The notes beneath the pieces were generated by a model. That model was given only the letters and a program-made list of their open reading frames with translations, was not told where the DNA came from and ran no database searches. The position numbers and the translations under genes were made by a program. A DNA stretch of 64,000 nucleotides from Mytilus edulis (lineage: Eukaryota > Mollusca > Bivalvia > Mytilida > Mytilidae). The stretch is taken from the NCBI RefSeq assembly GCF_963676685.1, contig NC_092354.1:21732193-21796192 (forward strand), read 5' to 3'. This document shows, one piece after another, positions 50,130 to 62,179 of the stretch (position 1 is the first letter of the stretch; every line of letters starts with the position of its first letter).

Positions 50130-51700
50130 TCCATCAATTGGAAATACAACTTTTAAATTTAGATGAATTTTAGTCGAGAATTGTGCTAGGCAATGGGCTA
50201 AGCGCGAGAAGGAAGACGTAGACACTCTTTCCTAATAGATTTTAAGGCGGTGAGGTCGTTGATACAAATCAGAAAACTGAATGGGTCTATATATGCCCAT
50301 GCTACGTCTATATTTAAAGACCCAAATGTTGCAAAACACTTATCCTACCTCCATGGCAAATATGTTGTTGTCCCCGCAGATAAAGCCCCAAACAACATCG
50401 TTTTTGTGTGTAAAACTCATTACATTAACTGCTGAATAAACCAATAACACAATATTGACACTTGGAAACTAATTATATACCCTCACGACACTTACCAAAG
50501 AGGAAATCCTGGATAATCATAGGTCTGATCTATGTTCCTTTGGAATTTCAACCAAAGATGAGGAACTGGATCTTCCATCACTGTATTGGATACCTAAACT
50601 ACATATAAGTGTCATTACAAACAATGGTATATTGCTGGGTCTTCCAAGTGCTCCACGAAACTTCTTTCTAAATTATTAACATCTATTTTATCAGCAATCA
50701 GAGACGGGCTTTAAAGTTATTGTGAAACTGCTTATTCTAGAGGTGGCGTGAATCAGATGTGGATACTTAAAAATTCCAAAGATCTTTTAGAGTACATACA
50801 ATCTAAATCTCTTTCATCTTGCAATAGAATACAAACATTTGACTTCTATACACTTTACACAAGTATTCCACATTCCAATCTAAAAGACAAATTGAAAGAG
50901 TTGGTATTGCTTAGTTTCATTAAAAAGAATGGCCAACGTAGATACAAGTATCTTGTCTTAGGGAAGGACAAGGATAAAGGATAACTGATTCAAACAAAAA
51001 ATTCTCTGAAACTGACATTATCAAGATGCTTGATTTCTTGTTTGACAACATATTTGTAACGTTCGGAGGAGGTGTTTTTCAACAGAGTATCGGCATTCCA
51101 ATGGGAACCAATTGCGTCCCTCTTCTTGCCGACTTTTTTCTTTATTATTATATGGCTGACTTCATACATGAAACTCTTAGGAAGAAAGATAAGAAGTTAG
51201 CAATATCCTTTAACTCTACTTTCCGCTATATAGATGACGTTCTACACTAAATAATTAAAAAAAATGGTGACTATGTTACAAGCATCTATCCCATCGAACT
51301 AGAGATAAAGGATACAACAGATACAGTTAAGTCGGTCTCATATATTGACTTACATCTAGAAATTGACAATGAGGGTCGATTGAAAACAAAACTTTACGAC
51401 AAAAGATATGATTTCAGCTTTCGAATTGACTTTCTATTTCTAAGTAGCAACATTCCACCAGCACCTGCATACGGGGTATATATCTCCCAATTGATACGAT
51501 ATATGCATTTCCTATCATGATTTTCTTGATAGAGGGTTGCTGCTCATAAGGAAGCTATTAAACCAAGAGTTCCAAAGTTGAAATTATCCATTCGTAAATT
51601 TTACAGACGCCATCACGAGTTGGTTGACCGTTATGGAATAATCGTTTCACAAATGATATCGGATATTCCTTACGTTGTAACTACAATAACCTTCCCTTTC
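50130..51700 (+). pseudogene. Decayed reverse transcriptase, probably Penelope-like
   Basis: Separate open blocks in shifting frames hold reverse-transcriptase motifs: KHLSYLHGKYVVVPADKAP (about 50310-50390), FDFYTLYTSIP (about 50850), GIPMGTNCVPLLADFF (about 51090-51140) and FRYIDDVL (about 51222-51248), then YIDLHLEIDNEGRLKT further on. Stops and frameshifts separate them, so the element is dead. The palm motifs resemble the abundant bivalve Penelope-like elements; I saw no GIY-YIG endonuclease. The flanks at 49705-49930 and 51775-51975 are inverted copies of one another. Confidence 0.7.
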
Positions 51701-51774
51701 ATGAATGTGACCTACCGAATTAGACTATTTACCGGATTTGTTATATCATAAGCAACACGATGGGTGCCACCTGT

Positions 51775-51975
51775 GGAGCATGATCTGCTTACCCTCCTGA
51801 GATAAACCCTAGTTTTTGGTTGGGTTCTTGTAGCTTATTCTTTAGTTTTCTATGTTGTGTCAGGTGTTCTATTGTTTGTCTGTTTGTCTATTTTAATTTT
51901 TTTTGCGTTGTCAGTTTATTTTCGATTTATGAGTTTGACTGTCCCTCTGGTATCTTTCGTCCCTCTTTTTATACA
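51775..51975 (+). repeat. Terminal segment after the reverse transcriptase (right)
   Basis: Landmarks TCTGCTTACCCT, TTTTCTATGTTGTG, GTTGTCAGTTTATTT and CCCTCTGGTATCTTTC. The last two recur, decayed, at 9620-9810, so this 3' end disperses independently of the coding part. Confidence 0.6.
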
Positions 51976-52338
51976 TTTTTCCAGTTTTATGATTCAAACA
52001 TCAACAACTTTCTGAAATCTTCATGGGATTAAGTATAACACGGAGACGATATTTTTTTCATATTTTTCTTATTTTTCGTTGTTGTTAATATTTAGTTTAA
52101 GTCTGGTTTCAATTTTGAAGACGTCCGGACCTCCATATAATTTGAGGATAGTTGACAAAGCTTTTTTTATGATTAAGAGATAAATTGACAATTCGTCTCA
52201 ATTTTGCCGATTCCGTACCCTCTACCCTCATCACATACCGTATTATAACCGAGAGATAGAAAGAGAGTAGCGGATTCTACGGAGGAATGTCAATTAGATC
52301 GTCGACAAAGCTTTATTTATGATTAAGAGATAATGTCT

Positions 52339-52929
52339 CATTAAAAGGAGTAGGTTCAGTAAGACCCCTTTTTGGCCCCAAAATTAAGCAGTTTTGCAAA
52401 ATTGTGAAAATGTAATCTTTTAGCTATTTTTTGGAAAGTAGAATGCTTCTGCTACATAAATATGTGCTGTTTTTGACAATACAATGCACATATATCGTGT
52501 ACTAGCATCATAAAGTCATGCTAAATTACTGAAATCTTCAAATTTATAGCATTTTAGTTAAATTTTAGACAGTTTCCGTCTTAAATGAAAGTGGCCGCAT
52601 TCGTGTTCATTCATAATATTGAAATGTAAGTTGTATTTGATGATAATACATAACATATACAAAGGTTGAGGATGAACACGGATGCGGCCACTTTCATTTT
52701 TGAAGAAAACCATCTGAAAAGTGACGTTTTTTGGCATATTTGATAGATTTTTCATATTTAAGCTTCAATCGGAGCATTTTTAATGACTAAATCAGTTAAA
52801 ATCTTTTACATAAACTAATCGAATCAATTGAAATAGACACTTAAGTGTTTAAAAAGTGTCCTAAATATATCGTTAGATGAAACTGAAATTTGGGGCCAAA
52901 ATCGGCCCTTACTGGACCTTCTCCTTTTG
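52339..52929. mobile_element. Fold-back MITE, copy 2
   Basis: Same ends (AAAGGAGTAGGTTCAGTAAG and CTTACTGGACCTTCTCCTTT), size and internal GTGGCCGCATTCGTG hairpin as copy 1, in intergenic DNA. Confidence 0.8.
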
Positions 52930-53717
52930 AAGATACATTTCTCATTTTCCTTTCTAACTTATAATTGCACAGTTTTATTAGAGGTTTGCATTTTCACAAA
53001 GTCTGAGAATCATAGCTTAGATATCAATGTACTGATTCCCTGTCCTTTATCTGTTTGGCTCTGACAGAACAAATGTATCTGATATACCCGTATGTTGGAA
53101 GGGAGAGGACCAGCCTAAGATATCAAAAAACATGTTTCTCCATGAACTTTGAAACCTGGAAATAACCTTCTTCCAGATCTACGATATATTTTTGGAATTC
53201 GTATAATACTGACATGACTGACAAATGGACTTGGTCTTTGCATTTGTACAGCTAGCTACAATCACAGGCCAGTTTCTGTGAAATATTTTACCAACAATGA
53301 TATTGGCCTTTCCTTGATTTTTTTACAGAATCATTGATAAAATCTTGATGTAACAAAGATATTAAATGGTCACAAGCTCTAAAATCAAATGATAGTACAT
53401 GATTTAGAAGAATTTAAGAAATGGTCAACAAAAGCAATGAAGTTAATTAAGCTTATCCAATATAAGGTTATAAAAATGTATGCAGCAGTGGGAATCAACT
53501 AATAGTTATAAAATTCAAGGCTGAAATAGTAAAATTAACTGAGTGAATGGGAATTGTATGTAAGGTCAAATAAAATAGTATGTTTGGTTCCAGTTTCATT
53601 CTAAAATGTTAGGTTAGGTACGTTTTTTATGAGTTTTTGTCTTTACATTGAGTCTCTGGGAGCAATATAATGACTTCTACAGTGCTTAACAAAAATGACA
53701 AAAACATCTTCAGGGTA

Positions 53718-53795
53718 AAATTGAGAATGAAAATGGGGAATGTGTCAAAGCGACAACATCCCGATCACACAGCAGTAAACAGGCGAAGGCGAGAA
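53718..53795 (-). repeat. Family-B repeat, short truncated copy
   Basis: AAAATTGAGAATGAAAATGG and GTGTCAAAGCGACAACA, just downstream of the LU gene. Confidence 0.6.
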
Positions 53796-53911
53796 ATAGA
53801 CGGTTATCAAGACTGAAAAGTAGGGTAGGAAGGGTAAATGGAACCACACATATATTTTAATTTGCCTTACAGGAAATAAACTATAAAGATTTGAAACAAA
53901 TTTAACCGAAT

Positions 53912-53995
53912 TTAATGTAAAATATCTGCATTGTTATTGCATCCTTCAGATTTGCAACACCCAGCTCGTGCATGTGGTCCTGCCTGCCAACATGT
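53912..53995 (-). CDS. LU gene exon F (domain 2, C-terminus)
   Basis: TCWQAGPHARAGCCKSEGCN, then NNADILH and TAA at 53914-53912. Acceptor TTTTATTACAG. The CC....CN signature is diagnostic of LU domains. A variant ATTAAA lies about 50 nt downstream (53861-53856). Confidence 0.8.
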   Translation of the reverse strand, partial: TCWQAGPHARAGCCKSEGCNNNADILH

Positions 53996-56900
53996 CTGTA
54001 ATAAAATTACATATACATAGCTTTTATTGAATTTTAAAAAGGTGAAACTCTAGATCTATCATCAAACTCATATGAAAACTAATGCTAAAATTCTGAAGCG
54101 AAATCGATTTTAAACATGTGTCTTTCTATAAAATCCTTCTAAGTTGTAATGGTACACTATTGTTTCATGTTAGGGTGATGGTTGGTGCCTGTTCACTATA
54201 AATTGGTTCACATTAACAAGTTCTCGTTCTGAATCTATGCATATCAATTTAAAGTCATAAGAAACGAGTGACCGGTGAAAAATAATGTTATTTCAATTCT
54301 TGAACCAGTGCATACAAACATCATAAACTTAGTCTTCTGTGCACGATTTTATCTTTTTTTTTTCGCATAAATTTCGTATAATCGTCAATTTTTTTTTCAA
54401 TTGGTCAGTGTTGTTGTGAAAATATGGCAGGTGATCAAAGTTCGTGTTTTGAAGCCGAAGTTTAGCGATTGTCACCTGTTTGTCAATAATCAACAAAAAA
54501 AAGCATGATATTGAGCACGTGTTTAACACGTACAATCCGATAATAGTCTATTTCAAATTAAGGACATCCATGCGTATTGCGATCACCGGATTTTTACGAG
54601 ATGGGTCACACTGAGGTCACTGTGCATACGGAAAATATTTCGGGGAATTGCTTCCTGGAAGAAAGCAATTAAAATAAAGTAAACTTGCTTTTTAGCAGAT
54701 CTATTGTCAGCCCAGTAATATACAATAAACATCAGAGTAAGACAATGGCCTGTACGTTACCTTTTCGTTAGCACATTTCATTCGATATGCCACCAAACTA
54801 TTAGAACCTGTAAATTCCTTTAGCTGACAAGTCTGCAAGGAAGATAAAATATCATCATATTTTATTTTTTTATGTAACGCGGCTTCTGATTGGCTGACGT
54901 TGTTAAGTTTATCAGCCCATAAGCATAATTTAGTTATGTGACCGTGACAACATTAACTTTTTTCATGGTTTTCGCCGGTTTAAATGGAATTTAGAATTAA
55001 ATTATAAGAAATAACTATAATATCTTATCTGTCTATGAAGAAATATCATAAAAAAATTGGTGCACACAGAATAACACGCGTAATCCTAATAAATAATCAT
55101 TAAAATATAAAATAGTGCTGACCCCTGAGGTTTGGATTGACCTCTATATATTTTGCACAGAGTTTTTAAATTTTTGATTTTTCAATGAACAGTTTTGATT
55201 TGAGCTCCACTTGTGAATTCTAATATGTAGATTTACCTTAACACGTCTGGTATACAGAGTTTTAAGTCGTATTTTTTTAAGAGTTTTCACAACTTTCTAG
55301 ACTTATATAGATTAAAACGTTGGGGTTTTCTCATTTGAATGGTTTTACACTAATCATTTTATCAGCCCTTTGTAGCTTGCTGTTCGGTTTGAGCCAAAGA
55401 TCCATGTTGAATACCGTACTTTGACCTGTAATGGTTTACTTTTATATATTGCGATTTGGATGGAGAGTTGTCTCATTGGCACTCATAGCTCTTGGCTATA
55501 TATAAGCAATACCAGTATGTTGTTTTTTTGTTTTGTTTAACTGATTTGTGTTGATTCTATCGACCTGTTGAGTCTGGTGCAGATGATTGTCGTTTTGGTA
55601 TAGTGATATAAAGCCTGAAATTTTTATCACTTTTCTATCGGCGAGAAAATAAATGCTCAAAAACTTTGATATCTTATAATCTTCCTTCTTGTATTAATGA
55701 TAGGTCATATACAAACTTTATAATATTTTTCTTATTAAGCTGTCTGATTCTATTTTTTTTTTTTATCTACTGCTTTTCATAGTTAAAAGTGATTAGCCCT
55801 ATATACATATTTATTGATTTATTCTTTTATTCTTTCATATTTATGACTTACCTCACCTGGACTGCAGTTAACCAAAGCTTGACACTCACTCAATCGAATA
55901 ACGAATTCGCAGGAATAGCATCTTACTAAAAAAGGAAACACCTTTTAAAATATCAACTAATATTTAAGGTCCATGTTGACCCTTTGGGTAAAATCGTTGC
56001 ATTGTCACCTAAAAGAAATACCTGTGTATCTGAAAAAGTTTTAAGGCATATCATGCTCTAGATATATATAATTCAAATGCATTGTATGATTTAAAAACAT
56101 TATTAATTAACTAGATTTTGAGTGCACTTTTTTTCGTCACAGCAGAAGATGATAAAATTTACTAACACTTGAGTTTTGCTTGATATCACGGGTGTCATTT
56201 GGTTTAACAAGAGATATGATCGTGAAAGAATATCCAACGGTGGTCAAGTATTGCGAGACGATCGTGAAAGCTCTGGTACCGGATCGTGAAAAATATTTAA
56301 TCGAGAAGACATATGAAAAGTCAGTAAATAATCGAATTTATTCAATTACACACACAAATTTACAACAAAATAAAATTGTCTGTCCAAAGGGTTCAACATT
56401 ATGATCAGTATTTGAGTAAATCCAGTTTTAAAAGTACAGATTGCTTCTCGACATTTCAATGACATAAAAAATGTAAACAAACATGGGTTTTTTTTCTCAC
56501 GAATTTGAGTAAGATATAACTTCTTTTATCCTCCGAATATTGGCATTCTTTTCTAATGAATCAAATGTATCTCATAGTTTTTTTGTACAAACATTATCTG
56601 AAACTTGGTAAAAAAAAAAAATATTTAAACAAAATTGTCGCGATCTGTCTGAATTGTATTTGGCCAATTTTCAGTGCAGAATTTTGCACACTAATTTAGA
56701 CACGTTTTTAGTTGTGTTTTTTTAAACTTTCGATGTAAAGTGTAGAATTTTTTAAATAAATATAATGTCCATGCATTCTTATCAAAATAGTTACAGGCTT
56801 CAACCAGTTGCAGGTATATCACGTGGTAAAAGAAATATAGATTTCTGATTACTAGTATTAAGTCTGGTGACGCATTATCTTTCACGATCTTAATAATACA

Positions 56901-59900
56901 TTGCCTGATCTTTCACGATCAAGTTTGATGAAAACTCAATAATATTCAAGGTTTTCATAAACAAATTAACGATTTTAAGGGAAGAGCATACTTTTGTGTA
57001 CCGTACTATCATTACACCAAAGATTAAACATCATATATATCATGATATATTGAAATATGAGTGCCTTTTGTATTTTTTCATAAATTCCTGCATATTTTCT
57101 TATATGACAGACATATTTTTTGTTCGGATTTGTTCCGTGTTTTGAAAATTAAGCGATTTTTTCACAGATTCTGAACTAGAATTTACATCAAATATTTTTC
57201 ACGATCCGGTACCAGAATTTTCACGATTGTCTCGCAATACTTGACCACCTTTAGATATTCTTTCACGATCATTTCTCTCGTTAAACCGAATGACACCCGT
57301 GGATATGGTCCACTCAGGTAGACAGTTTAAATCACCAATTATTGTCAGGTTTCTATTGTCCGTTTATTGTCCATGTCAATCAATACAGTTCACTTCAATT
57401 ACTACCTGTGAGGAAGTTCTCAAACCTCTTTTCCAACTTAGTTTATTTTAGTACCTTCTGGAGAAATGAAAAAAGTGTACTGCAAAATCCTGTTAAGTTT
57501 GGTTTTTTTCTAAAACATTAACAATATTTATTTTTTTTTTATCTAGAGCATGCTATGCCTTAAAACTTTTTTAGATGCACAGGTTTGTCTGTACTCAGAG
57601 TAAATAATGAGGTGAAAAAACAACCATTTTTGCCAAAGGGTCCACATGAACCTTAAACGTAACATTAAACTTTCGTTAGTAAATATTTATTCATACAGTA
57701 TAACAAAGAAAATTTGATATACTTTTTGATTGATAGAAATCATGTTAATAGTAAATACCCTGTTCCGCCATAATGTATGTCAACTTGTGAAGTTGCCTAC
57801 TTTTAGTATTAAACTAACCAAAATCATCTGGTTGTAACTAATTCAGACTACATAAGTTTCACAATCACAATCACGAATTCGCTAATCGATAAAAAGTTTT
57901 CGCGGTCGACGATCGTTTGGTAACGGGATCGCCCTCGACTAATCAGAAATATTCTTATGTATTAAAATGGGTCTATTCTAATTGATATTTAATAGTGTGG
58001 CTATCTATGTTGTGATGTTACCCTAATGTTACCTTAATGTTTCAGATAAGGGAGAAGGTCTGGTATTATTTAACTAGAATTTAAAATTGTTTACACCTTT
58101 CCTAAGTCAGGAATCTCATGTTTAGTAGTTGTCGTTTGTTTATGTAGTTCATAAGTGTTTCTTGTTTCTCGTTTTTATATAGATTAGACCGTTTTGAAAG
58201 GTTTAACACTAGTAATTTTTGGGGCTTTTCATTGTGAGCCAATGCTTGGTGTAAAAGACCGTTCTTTGACCGATAATATTTTAGAAATTGTGACTTGGAT
58301 GGAGAGTTGTCTCATGAGCACTCATACCACATCTTCCTATATCTATTTACATTACTTACCAGAAGATTGCACTTGTGTTGTTGTCTGTGCTGGGAGTGGT
58401 GTTTGCGTCATAATACTTGGCTGGTAAGTAAATAATTGCTGACGACGATGTTGGTTAAATATTTGACAATTTGTATTGCAGTATGCCCCTATGCAACAGC
58501 CGCTACATGGTGTTGAAGGTATACTACTACAAATCTTCAAAAAACATAAAATACTGTAAATTCCTAATTATTCGTTGGATACCAATGTTCGTGGATGCTG
58601 TGGGTACAGAGGAACCACGAAATCAAATGATCAACTAATTACGAATTTTCTATAAGAATGTATTTTCCACGAAATTAAATATCCACGAAACTGCAACTTT
58701 TCCTTAAACCACGAAAATTGGTACCCATGAAAAGTAATGAATCAATATTTTAATTCTGTATCAAATACAACAGCTATAATTGCACGTTCTATCCATACTT
58801 ACGTAAAAATTCAATGCATCGAAAAACAAACGAAAATCTATTAAATACCCTCGATGTAAATGATTGAAGCATAAACATAAGAACGTCATGCTTCTTTTTA
58901 TAATTGTATTGGGTTGTAAAAGCGTTGATCGTGGGCATATTCTTTATATGAAGTCCATCTTTATATTTCTAACACTGTACTACTACTGCTACTGCAAGAG
59001 ACATGCTTTAAAGTGGTCTTACATAACACCAATGTAGATTGAGTCTCTACTGATGGGCGAATCAGGTACTTTAATCTTCATGATATATTAAAGTGATATG
59101 CACATGATGACTAAATGGCAACTTTTCCTTAAACCACGAAAATTGGTACCCATGAAAAGTAATGAATCCACATTAATGACATTACATGTATGTTTCATAA
59201 GAATACTTAATTTGGATTTTCCTACGACTATCTGACGCTCTCAGTGTCATATTTTAATTCTGTATCAAATACAACAGCTTTAATTGCACGTTCTATCCAT
59301 ACTTACGTAAAAATTCAATGTATCGAAAAACAAACGAAAATCTATTAAATACCCTCGATGTAAATGATTGAAGCATAAACATAAGAACGTCTTTGCTGTA
59401 TTTGGTTGTAAAAGCGTAGATCGTGGGCAGATTCTTTATATGAAGTACTTTTTTTTTTATATATCTGACACTAGACTAGTACTGCTACTGCGAGAGACAT
59501 GCTTTTAAGTGGTCTTATATAACACTAATGTAGATTGAGTCTCTACTGATGGGCGAATCATGTACTTTAATCTTCAGTATATATTAAAGTGATATGCACA
59601 TGATGACTAAATGGCGGTGCCGGTTTCTTTTTTTTTAAATCATTTGTATACCATATGGAATATTTGAATATCAGTGCACTACTGATTCTTCTAATTCATA
59701 AAAAACAAGAATGTGTCCATAGTACACGGATGCTCCACTTTCTATGTTTAGTAGACCCTAAAATGGGGTAAAAAAAACTCTTATTTAGCATTTAAATTAG
59801 AAAGATCATATCATGGGGAACATTTATACCAAGTTTTAAGTTGATTGGACTTCAACTTCATCAAAAACTACCTTGACCAAAAACGTTAACCTGAAATTTA

Positions 59901-61594
59901 CACTGTCATTTTCAATGTTCAGTGAACCGTGACATTGGGGTTAAAAAAAACTAATTTGACATTATAATAAGATCTTGCCATAGGGCACATGTGTACTGAG
60001 TTTCAAGTTGATTGGTCTTCAAATTCATCAAAAACTACCTTGACCAAAAACGTTAACCTTAAATTTGCACTATCATTTTCTATGTTCAGTGAACCGTGAA
60101 GTTGATTGGACTTCAAATTCATCAAAAACTGCCTTAACCAAAAACTTTAACATGACGCGGGACGAACGGACGGAAGGACTGACGGACGGAAGGTCGAACG
60201 AACGGACGCACAGACCAGAAAACATAATGCCCCTCTACCATGGTAGGTTGGGCATAAAAATCCGGAAGACGCGTAATTTTTCAGAACAGACCTCGCAAGT
60301 AGATACAGAACATCACAATACACATCATACGACACTAAAAGTCTTGCAGATAAACCAACGATTAATATTTATTCTAATGCAATTATTTTGTATCAATGGT
60401 TCTGATTGGATGACAGTTAGCGTAAAATTCTCTATCTCCTTGTCTGTAACTAAGGAAGCCGACATTTTGAATTGCTGAATGTATTGTCATGTAATTTCTA
60501 CAATAATAAGCCAAAAAACTCACATGTTGCACCTAAAAATCTTCTTTTTATCAAATTTTAATTCATTCTGAAGCGGCACAGAAGCCAGAAAACGCCCGGT
60601 GTTTATGTTTGACGCCGGAAGCATACCTATGACGTCAACTAGTGTAGGGACCAAAGAAGATAACATCTTTTCGCGGAATTTTCTTTAATGAAGATTTTAC
60701 ACTGAAATAATGATTGAAATTTAATTATGATCTTGTTTTGCATTAGAATAGTTTTACTGTCGCAAATACCCGTTTACCTGTCTCCGTTACGCGTCGCCAG
60801 GTAAACTAAATTTGCGACAGTAAAACTACCGATGGACGTCCTTAAAGCTTCAAATACAATACAGTTATCTCTTAATTAACTTACATCTGTTCTGACACAT
60901 CCCATATTCAGTGTTATTTGACCATTCAAATCGTGACTCTGTTCAATCATGCATATCTATAAATACATAATGTAATGAAGTAGACATTGAAGTCACTTCC
61001 TTTTTTGAAAGCAAATTAAAAGAAAATTGTTAAAAAAAAAGATAGTTCTTGGAAAAACATATTGAATAGATTGTATGCATAAATCAAGACAAGCTATTAG
61101 ATCTAAAACAATTTAGAAAGCTAAGAACATACTTATTAAATTTAACGATGTTAGGCTTATGATATGGTACATCAGACGCGATTTACGTCTAAAATAAACG
61201 CATGCATCAGTGACGCTTGAATCAAAAACGTTAAAAGACGAAAAATTGTACGGAGTTTACGCGTATTTAGCGAAACACTTCAAAGTTTTAATGGACCTTC
61301 TCAGGGTAACTATATTTTTTTATAGACTTTAAGGAAATTTGAGTCAATTTACGACAGTGCAACCTTTATATACTGAACTGTACGGTACTTAAGAATTTGT
61401 TCTGTTTTGGTTCGGTTAAAACACATTCACAACGCATTTTATTTGATATGACTGAACTAACACATTGAAATAGTATTCAATGTATACGAATTTGAGTACC
61501 TGATCAGTTGTACATCTTGATACTTTCTTACAGTCTTCTGGTCTTTTAACTCCCTGGCATGTTGCACAAAAATGAGATTCGTCAGATAAAGGCA
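53912..61594 (-). CDS. Secreted-type protein with two uPAR/Ly6 (LU) domains, 5' end missing
   Basis: Six minus-strand exons with GT-AG borders join in phase (2+31, 24, 58, 24, 24 and 27 codons plus TAA). LU domains are small disulfide-rich three-finger folds, usually extracellular. Domain 1 (exons A-C) runs from FCATCQGVKRPEDC to GCCIGAYCNTNC: the ten-cysteine LU pattern plus two extra cysteines, suggesting an additional disulfide. A Gln/Thr/Pro-rich linker follows. Domain 2 (exons D-F) has exactly ten cysteines: CYSC, SEC, VNC, ETC, MKC, KTC, GCC and EGCN. The protein ends six residues after the last motif (NNADILH), with no hydrophobic GPI-signal tail, so secretion is inferred. The signal-peptide exon was not found upstream of 61594 and may lie outside the window. 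Orthology is unknown. Confidence 0.8.
54761..54832 (-). CDS. LU gene exon E (domain 2, middle)
   Basis: 24 codons, TCQLKEFTGSNSLVAY to KCANEK. Acceptor CCTTGCAG, donor GTAACG. Confidence 0.78.
55305..55500 (+). repeat. Family-D-related repeat
   Basis: AAAACGTTGGGGTTTTCTC, TTTGTAGCTTGCTGTTCGG and GGATGGAGAGTTGTCTCATT, shared with 58090-58345 and 62180-62460. Confidence 0.55.
55852..55925 (-). CDS. LU gene exon D (domain 2, N-terminal part)
   Basis: VRCYSCEFVIRLSECQALV to CSPGE. Acceptor TTTTTTAG, donor GTAAGT. Confidence 0.78.
55965..57656. mobile_element. 1.7-kb long-TIR element in the LU gene
   Basis: TTAAGGTCCATGTTGACCC on the left and GGGTCCACATGAACCTTAA on the right are inverted; pairing resumes inside (56180-56300 against 57195-57305). 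The 10-mer TTTCACGATC or its complement occurs about eight times. LU intron between exons C and D. Confidence 0.75.
58090..58345 (+). repeat. Family-D-related repeat beside LU exon C
   Basis: GTTTCTTGTTTCTCGTTTTT, GAGCCAATGCTTGGTGTAAA and GGATGGAGAGTTGTCTCAT. Ends about 15 bp from the LU exon C border. Confidence 0.55.
58360..58534 (-). CDS. LU gene exon C (end of domain 1 plus linker)
   Basis: ICSSIPSTPCSGCCIGAYCN, then a 40-residue linker rich in Q, T, P and S ending VQSS. Acceptor TTTTTGAAG, donor GTAAGT. A dispersed repeat ends just beyond its donor. Confidence 0.78.
58697..59615 (+). repeat. Tandem duplication of ~420-500 bp
   Basis: Unit 1 (58697-59118) and unit 2 (59119-59615) both run from CAACTTTTCCTTAAACCACG to GCACATGATGACTAAATGG. 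Unit 2 has about 80 extra bases after AATGAATCCACATT. Confidence 0.85.
59703..60262 (+). repeat. GTGTCC/GGGGCATAAAAATC repeat, copy 6
   Basis: Three degraded cores, LU gene intron between exons B and C. Confidence 0.75.
60750..60827. repeat. Hairpin H4 (~30-bp arms)
   Basis: AGTTTTACTGTCGCAAAT and GTTTACCTG pair with CAGGTAAAC and ATTTGCGACAGTAAAACT, loop TCTCCGTTACGCGTCGC; LU intron B-C, about 60 bp from exon B. Confidence 0.85.
60885..60956 (-). CDS. LU gene exon B (domain 1, middle)
   Basis: 24 codons, ICMIEQSHDLNGQ to GCVRTD. Acceptor ATTTATAG, donor GTAAGT, phase 0 at both ends. Confidence 0.75.
61500..61594 (-). CDS. LU gene exon A (domain 1, N-terminal half)
   Basis: PLSDESHFCATCQGVKRP to VSRCTTDQ. 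Acceptor TTATTTTAG, donor GTACTC. Two bases complete a codon from an unseen upstream exon. Confidence 0.75.
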
Positions 61595-61655
61595 CTAAAA
61601 TAATTAAATATTGTGAGAGAAAAAAGTTTCAGGCATGGACATATATACGTGGATA

Positions 61656-61975
61656 TAAAATAGAGAATGGAAATAGGGAATGTTAAAGACACAACAACCC
61701 GACCATAGGGCAGACAACAGCCGAAGGCCACCAATTGGTCTTCAATGCAGCGAGAAATTCCTGCCCCTGTAGGAGTCCTTTAGCTGGTTCCTAAACAAAT
61801 ATGTATACCAGTTTAGAGATAATGGACTTTATACTAAACTCCGAAATATACACAAGAAACTAAAATTAAAAATCATACAAGGCTAACAAAGACCAGAGGC
61901 TCCTGACTTGGAACAGGCGCAAAAATGCGTCGGGTTTAACATGTTTTTTTAGATCGTTTCCCGTATACCTCTAGT
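61656..61975 (-). repeat. Family-B repeat, ~320-bp copy
   Basis: Diverged copy with CAACAACCCGACCATA, TTTAGCTGGTTCCTAAAC and GAGGCTCCTGACTTGGAAC, upstream of LU exon A. Confidence 0.7.
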
Positions 61976-62179
61976 CAATACAGTCAAAATAGGTAACGAT
62001 AGAAACTAAACAAAATGACTAGCATACTTATGAGTGCGTTAAGTTTTTATATTGTTTCCACTAATATATTAGGGTTATTGCAAAAGGAAGATTCAATCAA
62101 TAAAGTAGAGTTGTTTCGGCAATTTAATCTTATTTTGGTACCATTAAAACGTTTAATCTCGCTGCAAAGTTTTGCACCT

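Larger units (their letters stand above)
44683..53911. other. Convergent LRMDA-LU intergenic region
   Basis: Begins with the LRMDA 3' UTR (candidate AATAAA at 45260-45265 or 46051-46056). Contains two long hairpins, MITEs at 47.9 and 48.4 kb, the reverse-transcriptase remnant and a fold-back MITE at 52.3 kb. I see nothing recognisable in 46.1-47.1 kb, 48.85-49.45 kb and 52.95-53.7 kb. Confidence 0.7.
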
